In this document: piece by piece, positions 43,432 to 54,634 of the stretch
Layout: every line of letters begins with the position of its first letter
How positions within the stretch are numbered: position 1 is the stretch's first letter
From: Paralichthys olivaceus
Taxonomy: Eukaryota; Chordata; Actinopteri; Pleuronectiformes; Paralichthyidae
DNA: 64,000 bases
Reading direction: 5' to 3'
Assembly: GCF_024713975.1 (NCBI RefSeq)
Contig: NC_091099.1
Span: 8,062,501 to 8,126,500, forward strand
The notes under the pieces: model-generated
What the model was told of the DNA's origin: nothing
Database searches by the model: none
What the model saw: the letters and a program-made list of their open reading frames with translations, nothing else
Position numbers and translations under genes: made by a program

Positions 43432-46154
43432 CCTCCTCTGGGATCTGCTGCCTGTGGCCCTCAGCTGGAGCTCAGAGATGTGGATGGTGTGCTGATCAAA
43501 GTGCTGAGGGTTTGTTTCACCCTCTTCTTCCCAACAAGTTCCCAACAAGTGAACTATCTGCTCATGTTTGAAGTTCACACATCAGGGAAAAAAAGAAAAC
43601 ATCCAACTTAAATATTCCACTCTAATAAAAAGGTTTATGCACAAAGTCTCAGGAATCAGAGTGATACTAATACATTCCCGGCTGCAGGCAGTCCGACCTG
43701 GCCCGGGACAAATGCCTCATGGCTCAGACAGCACATCTCCTCCATGCATTACAAACTCCAGCAACCAGCAGGGGAGTGAAATCCTTTCTCCTCCCTCAGG
43801 CCCACAATGGCTGATCACTAAAGTGAGAAGGAATCCTTCTGCAAAAACCAAAGGAGCGTCCGAGCGCATGAAAAGCGCCTCAAAAGTTGTCCAATCAAAC
43901 TCTGAAGTTGTGCACAGGATTATCCAGACCAGCGTCAAGCAGCTGTCCGGCAGATAAAAGTTGTCTAATGATTTGGACCCTCCCCCTTCTTTGATAAAGC
44001 GGACCCGAGGAGACCACAGTCAGTGCGCCACCTGCTGATCCTGTGGGGAAAGTGCAGCTAAACATCAGCAACAGGCCCCACATAATACGATCTCCAGCAG
44101 CCACAGAGCTCCATGCATGAAGTAGAATTCATCTGCAGGGGTTCACGTTGCATCTTGATACATGTCACTTCAGAGGCTGTTGCCTGATTTCAGTTCAGTG
44201 AATGTGAAGTCAGACACCTGCAGAGTGAACGATCAGGCAGAAAGATGTTTATCATTGAATACAAATTTGTGCAGTCAGTGTATAGTGCACTTGTGACAAA
44301 AACAACTAGAATTTACTCCAATTGAAAAATGTAAATGCCAACAAAGACTGAAAACTCACCTCCTGAGTGCAGTCAGTGAGAGAAGTTTGTTTCCTCAGTT
44401 AAAATGTGAAAACTGAACTCCTTCTCCACAGTTTGCTGAGACCTGATCTTTTTCTTCAGGAGAGGCTTTAACTTTCAAACTACCAAAAGCAGTTTCCCTT
44501 CAAAAGTGACTTATTTCATTAAAATGTTGTTTCTTTATCATCTGAATCAAGAAAATGGTGAAATTGTGCTTCATGTAAAATACCTGAGTTCCCCCCGCTC
44601 CAACAATTAGTTTGGTCCACAATGCTCATTGAGTTCTAATGATTTTGGAGCCACAGTAGGCTGTCGGCCTACTGAGACAATATGTATTCAACATTACTGT
44701 AATGTAAAAATAAAAGTATCCTGAGTGATTCTTTTACCAACATTTAAATTGTGAATGTTGTAGAAACCTTTATTTAATGCAACTTCAACCATAGAACAAC
44801 TTTGGATGTTGAATTAAAAAACCTTCTCTGTCTGTGAACACAAGGAACTGTAATATAAAGTAGACAGAAAAGAGAAAAGAAAAGTCTGAATGATATTCAG
44901 CAACAATAAAGTGTCCAGGGATCAACAAGCAAACCGGAAAATAACACTTTTCAGGAATAAACAACAAAACAGTGAGCCATCTTCTAAAACACATGCTTAG
45001 ATGTGTGATGAGGAAGAGGAGCTGGACTCACCTGCAGCTTCAGGCCTCATGTTTTCATACTCACTGGTGAGAAGAGCCTGTCTGTCCAGAGGGAGGCGCC
45101 CTCTTCTCCTCTTTCTCCTTCTTTGGTGTTTAACGGCAGCTTGGATCCTTCTCTTTGTATTACTGCCATCTTCTGGTGTGAGTTAACTCCTGCAGCGTCT
45201 GATTTGTCTTGTCATCAGTCCTGTTCTCTAAAGTTTCCCAGATGTTTCCTGGCTCTCCAGTTTGTCCTTTACAATCCCTCCATCATGTCTTTCCTCTGTG
45301 GAGGATATTTCCTGCAGTTAACTAGTACACCCTCTACGCTGTCTGGTACCTCACAGTGTTCACAAAGGCCTGTTGGATGTTTCCCTATGATGATTCCCAT
45401 TCACATTGCTGTGTCCTATTCTTGAGTTAACACCTCCTCTTTTCTCCCCCATTTCTCTCAGTGGAGTGTAGATGTCCCCCCCCCTTGTTTCTTGATCCCG
45501 GTGCTGCTGCCACTCTATTGATTTCCTACATGCAATACACTTTCCCTCTGATTCAGACATTTTGATTGAGTTGTCTAGGCTTTCTTATTTAACAGCTTCT
45601 AACAGCAGTCTCTCATTACCCATAATGCCCATGTGTGCAGGAATCCAGTAGAATGTGACCATAGTGCCTTGCTCAACTAGTCGTGAAGGTATTATATATA
45701 ACATGCAGCTCCATCATGACTTTTTATCTCTGTATTTAAAGTTAGAGACAGGGTCAGTGCAGAACTCAATCTCATTGGCTGAACAGGGTGGAGGGATGGT
45801 CACAGGTGTGGTCGAGTGTGGGCGTGGCAGATCACCTGGTAAAGTGTTGGTAGTTTGAATAATGGACTGCAGTTAAATGTTTTCAGATACACCCTGAATT
45901 CTAATATCAATGATCTTCTGTAGTTTAATTGTTTTTAAAGCAAAAATGAACTTCATTTATAATTATAATGAGATGATAATGAGAAACAACCACAAACTTC
46001 ACCATTGTTTCATAATTCTGAGTCAAATCCTTTAGTTCAGTTTGAAATTTTTATGTTTTTAATAATTTACATTTTTTGCATTCACATATCAGGCGATCAA
46101 TAAATTAAGTTTTTGCAGTTTTATTTTTCAAGCTGCAACAGCAGCATTTTGTCA
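43432..46154. other. Region between mmp15 start and the ZP-domain gene
   Basis: Should contain the mmp15 promoter and 5' UTR next to 43432 and the 3' UTR of the ZP gene next to 46154. No TATA box or clean initiator stands out. A 69-residue minus-strand frame at 43895-44104 with a hydrophobic start is probably chance. Nothing else is supportable. Confidence 0.4.
46120..46125 (-). terminator. Polyadenylation signal of the ZP-domain gene
   Basis: AATAAA in the minus sense, about 30 bases after the stop codon at 46155-46157. The spacing is short but usual for a compact 3' UTR. Confidence 0.5.
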
Positions 46155-49100
46155 TCAGTGCTCCTCCACTTGTTTGAGCCTCCGGCTGCCGGCCTTTGCC
46201 ACAGTGATGACCATGATGAGGAAGACGCCCACAGTCCAGACTCCTGCTACAGGCAGCACCACTGTCGACAGTATGCCTGAAACAACACATAGAATAGAGA
46301 TAGTAGTCATGTGTACACAAACACACATCAAAGTGCGGCCTCTGGACAAACAAAGACGAATGGAAGATGTGACACAGAAATAACTTCCTGATCACACAGC
46401 AGCAGGAGTACGGCCACAATGATCGGAGCTTACTGGTTTGAGGTCGATCTGGCATTTCTATTCTGATTGGTCCATATGACAGGAGACCCTGGATGGGGTC
46501 TGCCCTCGCTGCTTCTCTCTTACTGATCGAATTACAGCTCTGCAAAGAAAACCACAATGAGACACTGACATCTTATAAAATGACTCTTCTTTGTCTTTGA
46601 GACTTGACTAATGCAGAGACCAGGATCTTTCAAAATAATACAGTTTCATAATGACACCATCAAAACAAATGATTGTATCATTTTTGAGCAACGCAAGATT
46701 TCATTGTTGACCTTTTAATGCATCACTTACAGTAAACTATATCATATGAAGGGGAACAGCTTTCTGAATTAATTTATCTGATAATAAGATACCCGACCAA
46801 GTAATAATCTGACCAAGTCAAAGGTCATGAGGCCTAAAGTCCCGTGGGCGTCTGTGTGCTGCCTCGTGCGACAGTGAGTGATGTGAGCTCACAGGTATAC
46901 AGGACTGGAGGTCCTCGGCCTCACACAGCTGTACGGAGCAGTGAAGGTAGAAGCTGTTTGGTTCTGCTGTGAAGCGAAACATGTCGAAGCTGTAGCGGAT
47001 GGTGGAACTCTCTCCATTTCTGCCAGACTCTCCCTCGCTCACGTTGAGAAAAGAGACAGTTTGGTCGTTCACGCACCTGAAGAAAGAGGAGGAGAAGGGA
47101 TGTTATTTGCTGAATTCATAGTAACTGAGGCTACATCATTACTACTAGATCTCTGTCCGCATGAGCATATCGGCTCTGTATCAGTTTTAATCCCCATTAA
47201 AAAACGCCACTCACATACACTACAGGCGGAAACAGGAAGCATTGATTGTTATTTGCAGAATTGTTGCTCATGCACATGTAAACAGTTGTATTATTGTCAA
47301 ATGCAGAATTTAACTGCACAGCAGCAGTTAGCAAAGACGGCAGGGTTAGCAACACTTGTGATTGATCATCCATGCTACTCTTCACACTGGTAGCCGAGGC
47401 CAATTCCAGCTGTTGATAGAAACAAGTGAAGGCCATATCATGACTGAAAAGACCTAATCAGCAAGTGGTTGTGAATGTTTACATCATCATTTCAGCCCAT
47501 CCAAACATCTCAGTTCTCTAAAACTCCAGAGTAGTGAGGACGCTGGGTGATAAAAACATAGTAGTATGGATGTAGCCTGAGGTAAACAGTCTGCAGTGAG
47601 AGATGACTGGACCCGTTCTGGAGCAGCGTGTAAGCTGATCCCTCTGTTGAGTTGGGCTGGGGAGACTGTGTGGCCCAACACTCGTTGATGCGGAGCAGGA
47701 AAAAGTCGGCCGGCTCCGTCACTGCCACCTGCACGTAGACCTGGACACATTTTGTTAAAGACAAAACACTCACAGTACAAATAACCAACATCTGAGCAAT
47801 ACTTGATCAAACCGATCGATAAGAGTATGAACCTTGTCTCGGAGTTCAATGGTGGGGGCGCTGCTGAAAGCCTGTGTGTATGTGTGGTCTGTGTAGAGCA
47901 TCATCTGGATCACAGCATCGAGTTCATCTGCACGCACGACCATCTCACTGAGCGAGCGCAGAGAGAGACAGTCAGGGAAGGTCTGATGAGCTCAGCACAC
48001 ACACGTGAATGTAACAGTGGTGAACCAGCGAGGAGGCAAATAAAACTGAAGCAAATCGCAGGCATGGTGCATAGAGTCCAACTCTGGTGAACTTTGACCC
48101 CCCAATATTCTTCTATGTGTGCACTTGTGCCCCAACACTGCTGATGTCGGACGTTTTCATCTGTAGCACAGACTTCTTTGTCTCCTTCTGTGTTAGACAT
48201 GTTCAGTTGCCATGGAGACAGCTATAATACTAATAATAATAATAGTAGTAGTAGTAATCCATCTATGCCAATTATCCCACTTGATCTTCCTGGTAAATGA
48301 CCTTTGACCTCTTCCCAGTTTGATGCAGTGACCAGGTTTGACCTGATGTTTAAAAACAGCAGATGTTTCGTATTGGTTGAGACCCATGTCCTCAGATGAT
48401 CACACTTCATACTTAAGAAACGTGATACATGAAACCTTCACTAAAATGTGTCAAACCTTTTTTTCCAAGGTAAAGGGTTATAGAGATCATCATCATGCAC
48501 TGTCCAGGTATTTTGCACATACATATCAGCATTCTTGCTTTCGCACGTTGCTTCTCGTTTACCTGGAAAATGGAACGACTGGGAAAGGCAGACTGACGCT
48601 TCTGACGTATGGGAAGACACACGTGTAGATGATCTTAATGACGGGATCTCTGATGATATTTCCTATAACCTGAGGGTCCGTTAGCAGACTCAGGGAGTAC
48701 GAGATGTGAGTAATGTTTTTCTGCAAGAAAAAAAACAAAACTCAAATAAAACTTTGCTATTTGAGGCGTCAACTTGATAGGTTGGTGTTGTCTTGCTACA
48801 CAAGTGATATTAACTTGTCAAAGTAGACCTTTGTGTGAAGTGTATTTATGCACGAGTACTCTGCAGTTGTACCTCCAGCGGTTTGCCTCCACACGTCAAA
48901 TACTGCTCTTTGGATATGGAGGACATGAAGTACGACACGCCATCGATCTCCTCCTTCCGAACACGACATGTTTTGTTGGGTAAGTGCAGAGACTCCAGCG
49001 GCACGTTGTAGTACTTGAAGAAATCTTCTATGGCTCTGACTGAAATGTAGTCTCTGCCACACATCACTGTGATTTGTGCGCCTGTAAAAGACAATGGTGA

Positions 49101-50049
49101 TAATACTTAAGTATAACTTAGTCATCGCATCACATCACAGCAGAACTTTTTTCTGTTCTTAACTCTGTCTATTTTTGTAACTGTTGTGTTCATTATTATC
49201 GTCAGTGAATGTTTGGGACCTCCCTCATATACGAGATGATGCTTCTCAAGGGGTTTATCCCATGACAGTAGAATTACTCATGGAACATGTGATGATAAAA
49301 CTTGACCTACTTTTGTCACACAGGTCTCCATAATATCCCACAGTGCATTTGCAGCGTCGATGGTCTTTGGTCAGGACACATGTTGTTTGGTTGGTGCAGT
49401 GTTCAACACTGCAGAGTCCTGACACACAGATACAGGACTTCATGACAGATACAAACTACAACACAGATTCAAACTACAACACAGATTCAAACTACAACAC
49501 ACAGATTCAAACTAACACACAGATTCAAACTAACACACAGATTCAAACTAACACACAGATTTAAACTAACACAAAATTCAAACTACAACACAGATTCAAA
49601 CTAACACACAGATTTAAACTAACACACAGATTTAAACTACAACACAGATTCAAACTACAACACAGATTTAAACTAACACACAGATTTAAACTAACACACA
49701 GATTCAAACTACAACACAGATTCAAACTACAACACAGATTTAAACTAACACACAGACTCAAACTAACACACAGATTTAAACTACAACACAGATTTAAACT
49801 AACACACAGATTTAAACTACAACAGAGATTTAAACTAACACACAGATTTAAACGACAACACAGATTGATGTTTAAACTACAGATTGAGACAAATTTACCT
49901 TCAACCCTGTGGCACGTGAGGCCGAGCAGCAGCACGAGGAGCACGCTCAGCTGTTTGAAATGAAGAATCTGAATCATGTGATGTGTAAAGTTTTTAATGG
50001 AAAATAATTGTGTTGACACTTCTCTCACCTTCGTGTGGATCCGCGTCAT
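46155..50049 (-). CDS. EGF and ZP-domain membrane protein, ZPD-like
   Basis: Ten exons: 50029-50049, 49899-49968, 49311-49418, 48873-49081, 48563-48720, 47833-47947, 47613-47740, 46893-47076, 46434-46539 and 46155-46276. They total 1,221 bases, 406 residues, with phases agreeing throughout. Residues 1-30 are a signal peptide (LSVLLVLLLGLTC). An EGF-like module has Cys33, 38, 44, 53, 55 and 64 at classic spacing. The ZP module runs from about Cys74 (VMCGRDYISV) to about residue 350 (SFYLHCSVQLC). A membrane helix spans about 369-393, followed by a 13-residue basic tail. ZP modules polymerise extracellular coats. An EGF-plus-ZP protein at a 16q-like locus fits ZPD, an egg-coat component known in birds and frogs, as I remember it. 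OIT3-like or ZPLD1-like relatives are alternatives. The exon 47613-47740 donor (gtccag) is weak, so that border is the least sure. Confidence 0.8.
49437..49882. repeat. Minisatellite in intron 2 of the ZP-domain gene
   Basis: More than 20 copies of an 16-18-base unit alternating between acacagattcaaactaacac and variants with ttt for ttc and ctacaac for ctaacac. It starts 20 bases from the EGF exon acceptor and ends about 15 bases from the signal-peptide exon donor, so it fills nearly the whole intron. Confidence 0.95.
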
Positions 50050-50105
50050 CGCTGTAGAATAATATTTTTATGTTACTCTTAAATTTATTTGCAGTCAGAC
50101 GTGAT

Positions 50106-50134
50106 GCTCTCTCTCTCTCTCTCTCTCTCTCTCT
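50106..50134. repeat. (CT)n microsatellite upstream of the ZP-domain gene
   Basis: About 14 CT units, roughly 60 bases before the start codon in transcript order, reading (GA)n. GAGA-type tracts can act in promoters; here that is only a possibility. Confidence 0.85.
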
Positions 50135-53100
50135 GCTGATCTTTAATGATCAACAGCTGTGTTACACCGATCTGTGCCTGCAGGGGGAGCTCGTGATCCT
50201 TATCGCGACAGAATCTGTTAACGGTGTTTTTATAGTGCTCTGAAAATAAAGTTTATTATATCATAATTATTATTTTACATTTTTCATAGCTTTTACAAAT
50301 ATACTGTAAATGTATATACAGTTTATATACAATTTAACCCTAATCGAACAAAGTGTGAAAGCTGACAGAGGTGTGTTCACTTACACACACCAAAGTTTGT
50401 CATTATCATTTTTTATCTTGAACAGAAATAAAATATCAGAGGACCACTGCTGTTAGCACAAAGTGATTCAGTGGGAGTTTAACCCGGCAGCTCTCAGTGA
50501 AGCAGCTCCACAATCAACTCTGCAGTAACAATTATCAAACTGAATGTGCTCAGCCACTGGGAACTCTCAGATTTTACTCTCACAGTTAAAAGGAAAGGGA
50601 AATGAAACCATGTTTTTATTGTTAGAATTCAAAGACAATGGGTGAACGGTAAGAAATGACAATGTCCACAGGGAGCGTCATTAAGTGGGTCATCGTTTGA
50701 GCCAACTCCTCTCACCCAGAGGCTGGAGTCCATATTTCCAGAGATGATCATGACACAGGCCTCCCTCCTGTCTGAGAGCAGACCATCTGTCTGTGTCAGG
50801 ACGGACCAGAGCCAGATAGGTTATTGATAAGAATCTCATGATGATTGATGAGGTACTTTTCCCTCAGTCAGTGAGATAAATGTGTGGTGTCCCTGCTTCT
50901 TTTCTATTTGTGATAACTTGAGTAGACCTCTGATATGAAATATGAAACATTAACACACAAACACTCAGATGGTAAATGTTTGCATAAAGGATTAGGACTA
51001 ATAAGCCACAGTTAGAATAAATGTGTTACTTACGACAAAAGCCCCTTGTGTGATGTTTAAATGATCTAATTAATTATCTGAACAGATTAAGAATATTCTT
51101 GCATATTTCTTCATGTTAGTAGAAACAATATAGTCCCAATAGATCTGATTTAAATCTTTATCTGATAAATATTTGATAAACTGAAGGTATGTTAGTCGTA
51201 TTTCAATTCTGATATATAACCATATGTCATTTTAATGTCTCATAAATGATGGACGCATTATATTGAGTGAAAAAAACATATGGTGAGGAGGGGTTTGGTT
51301 AAAAAACCCCAAGACTCTAAAACTACCTGCCACTGGTTTTACTAAACATTTTAAACTTTCTAGTTAAACCTCAGGAAATTTGAAATTATCTGCTCGTATC
51401 AATCTTGTTCAAATATTCTTCTTTTCCTCCAAAGACAATTTGGACTCAAACAACAGAAAAAAGAGAAGAAACACTGTCAATATTCTCTCAGTTTATAACA
51501 GACAAAAAGAGGTTCAAAAGGATTTTACAAGTTTGTGTTTTGCAGAGTTGTGATGTGTTGAAAACTGTCAGTGAACATTGCTTGGTCATCATTTCAATTT
51601 ATGAAGATGGGAGACAAAAGAGAAAATGATGTGATTGAAAAATCATAAAGTTGGCAAAGCAGATGAAACTGTTCAATCCTACATTCACGTTATATTTTAC
51701 GAGCAAATTCCGGTCATCTCCATTAGCAGCAGCAACATGTCGAGGTTCTTGGTCTCGTCGGCTGTGGTGTGGTGCCACCCTGGTGTTGTGAAATAGCCGG
51801 GTTATCTGAGGTGTTTGTCATCGGCCTGATTCACAACACCAGCTGCAGCGCACGCACCTGAGAGGCTGGTCTTTTTCTGCTGAAGATAAAACACACACTG
51901 ACACACACAGAGGAACAACTCATCCAACAGGGATGTGAAGAGACAACTCCGCAGTTAATCCGCATCAGATTTTAGCAGGAGACATCTAATCCCATGTCTT
52001 TAATAAACCAGGTGATTTTAACATGATCAGGCATCATTAATATTAAATGTTAAGAGTCATGTTGTGTCAGAGCTCCCGACAAGTCTGAGTACAACAGCCT
52101 GCAGATCCCACACTTACTTGGCTCGGCTCCGTCTGTGGCCGTGCATGAACTCAACATCTCCGAACAGTTATGTGGAGCAGCCAAGACAGAATGAGCCTCC
52201 ATCTGTGTTCTCTCAGGCCTGACTGAGGGACATAGGAGTGAGGGTCACAGTTTTAATGGGGCGGGTGGTTGGTGATTGTTACTGCACATGCGGTAACTTG
52301 TGTCTAGGGGCCGGGAAACCTCAGCAGAACTCAGTGTGTGCTGGTATTTACCTGGATGGTAGAGGGTGGGATTGTAGCTGGATGCTGCCCTGAGTGTTTG
52401 GGTAAATTGCAAAGGTAGGTGTGTTGGTTTAAGCAGAAAATGTTCCTAGTGTGATGAGGTTTAAATTATATTTCTGGATCAAAGTCTTAACTGAAGCCGT
52501 AACTCGGATAGAGTGGATATGAACATTATTCAAGGAAAACATTTCTGTCCCATCAATACATTTCAATAAAACAACTAATTTGCTTAAGTAATAAGCAAAA
52601 CTTCTGATTCCTTTTTCCATCAATCAGCAGTCGTAGACAGTAATGATGTTAAACCAGAGGGAAAGGAAAAGTCTAAAACTGAAAATCTTCAATTACATTT
52701 GTTCTTGACCTCACTCAAGATAAATGAGCTCAGAAGGAATCGGACACTTTTCACAATTTGCTTGAAAAAAAAAAAAAAAAAATGATGCAATAAGATCGAC
52801 CTCCTGTGAAAACAGAGGTCTGTTTGTGTTCATCTTGTTAATGAATAATCTCATATTCATTTGATGCAATTGTAGTTTGTCTGTGATTTGTTTGATGTTT
52901 TGTTGAACAACACAAATGAAGATGAACCTTGTGGAGGACAATGCTCCTTTTGACAACAAATCTGTGTGTTGGTCCTTCGTGAAAACACGAGAAGGTGTGA
53001 TGATGTCAATCAAAACCTAACACCCAGTTGAGAGGTGTTGTATAAGACATGTACACTCAGGGGATCCTTCACCCTATAGACGTCAGCAGAGGCAGAGAAA

Positions 53101-53388
53101 ATCTTCCTCTCTGAAATGACCCAGACTGAGAAAACAAGTTTGAACAGCTGTGGGATAAGGCTCTGTGTATGAAAGTGTTTGAATCATTGTGCAATAGAAA
53201 ACAGAAAGTCCAATTTAAAGGTGCATCGATTGGAAGCTCCTTCTCTTGCAATGTAAAAGACTTGACTGGCTTCTCTGGGCTTGCAACAGAAAAAAACATA
53301 GTGAAGTGGAAAAATGAGGCAAAATGAATAAAATAAGGCAAAACATAAAATAAGAAATAAAAATGCAACTGAAATGTATGCTTCGTTT

Positions 53389-53394
53389 TTTATT
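53389..53394 (-). terminator. Possible nup93 polyadenylation signal
   Basis: AATAAA in the nup93 sense, 235 bases after the stop codon at 53629-53631. Confidence 0.45.
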
Positions 53395-53569
53395 CCAAAT
53401 CTTCACAGATACAAATGTGAAACAACAAAATGAGGGAAAACAACAAAGAACTGACAAACAGCGACGGGTGATTAACTGTGTGTTAACTCACAACAAAACA
53501 ACAAAATAAGTGTGTGTGTGTGTGATTGTATATTCAAAAGCAAAAAGGTTTATGGTTTTCAGAAGGCTG

Positions 53570-53573
<4 letters not shown>

Positions 53574-53615
<42 letters not shown>
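53574..53615. repeat. (GT)n tract in the nup93 3' UTR
   Basis: About 21 GT units, beginning 13 bases after the nup93 stop codon. In the mRNA it would be a (CA)n element, a known hnRNP L binding sequence. Confidence 0.9.
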
Positions 53616-53618
<3 letters not shown>

Positions 53619-53628
53619 GGTTGATGTC

Positions 53629-54550
53629 TCAGTTCATCAGTAATTCCATCTGCACCAGTCTTGCGTTGGTGTCACCGGCCATGTTGTAAGGAATCATACC
53701 AGCGAAGGTGATCAGGGCTCTGGCCTGGTTTCGCAGTTGCTGTTTGAAGAAGAAGAAGACGACATATGAAGCGTTAATATTTACAAATATTAACACTGTT
53801 CCAGATTTTCTTCTCCGGAGTTTCCCACTCAGCAAAAATGTTGATCTTCCTAAAAATAAAACTTAAAATTGCAGCTTTGGTAAGTTTCTTATTTATAAAA
53901 CACGATTCTTATGAAATTCAAAGAGCTTCAAATGGAAAAAGAGTCTTCTCACCATGTCTCTGTCTTCCATGGTCCTCTGTGGCCGCCCTGGTGTGCCTGC
54001 CGGCGCCCCCTTCAGGCGTTTGTACTGTGTGAACAGGATGTTCATGGTGGCCAGCAGCACCTCTGACAGGTTGTGTCGCACCTGGAGACGTTTACAAAAT
54101 TTAGAAAGAGAATAAGAAAGAAGTTGTGCGTTGTGAGACAGTTTTCTCACCTCATCACTGAAGTTCCTGAAAGCAGCGACTCTCTCCTCCACACTGTCCT
54201 GACTGAGAGGAAGAAGCTTTAAACGCTCCATCACCTGACGGAGGAACAGAAGAGGGCGACATCAACAGAGGAGCAACATATACTCAACACACAATATCGC
54301 CTCGATGTATCAATCAGGGTATGAAAATGTGATCCATGAGTTATCAGCCGTCTCTGTGCATAACCACAGCTACACTCACGTCATAGGCTCGGTCGACATG
54401 ACCCGCGTGGTACTCGTCAAAGAACGTCATCAGGTCTAACAGCAGGTAGAAAGTGCTGTCGACTGATTTCTCTCCTGAGACGCTCTGAGAACGATACCTG
54501 TATATGGAGAAGAAAATTATTCAGGTTTGCGCATTTAAATTAAACTTCTG

Positions 54551-54634
<84 letters not shown>

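Larger units (their letters stand above)
50050..53628. other. Intergenic region between the ZP-domain gene and nup93
   Basis: No gene supported. It holds a (CT)n tract at 50106-50134 just upstream of the ZP-gene start, a poly-A run near 52770, and a GT tract at 53574-53615 that is within the nup93 3' UTR. A possible nup93 polyadenylation signal is at 53389-53394. Confidence 0.5.

Noticed and set aside
43895..44104. 69-residue minus frame with a signal-peptide-like start upstream of mmp15
   Set aside because: No conserved domain, no splice partner in phase, and close to the expected mmp15 promoter. Too weak to call.
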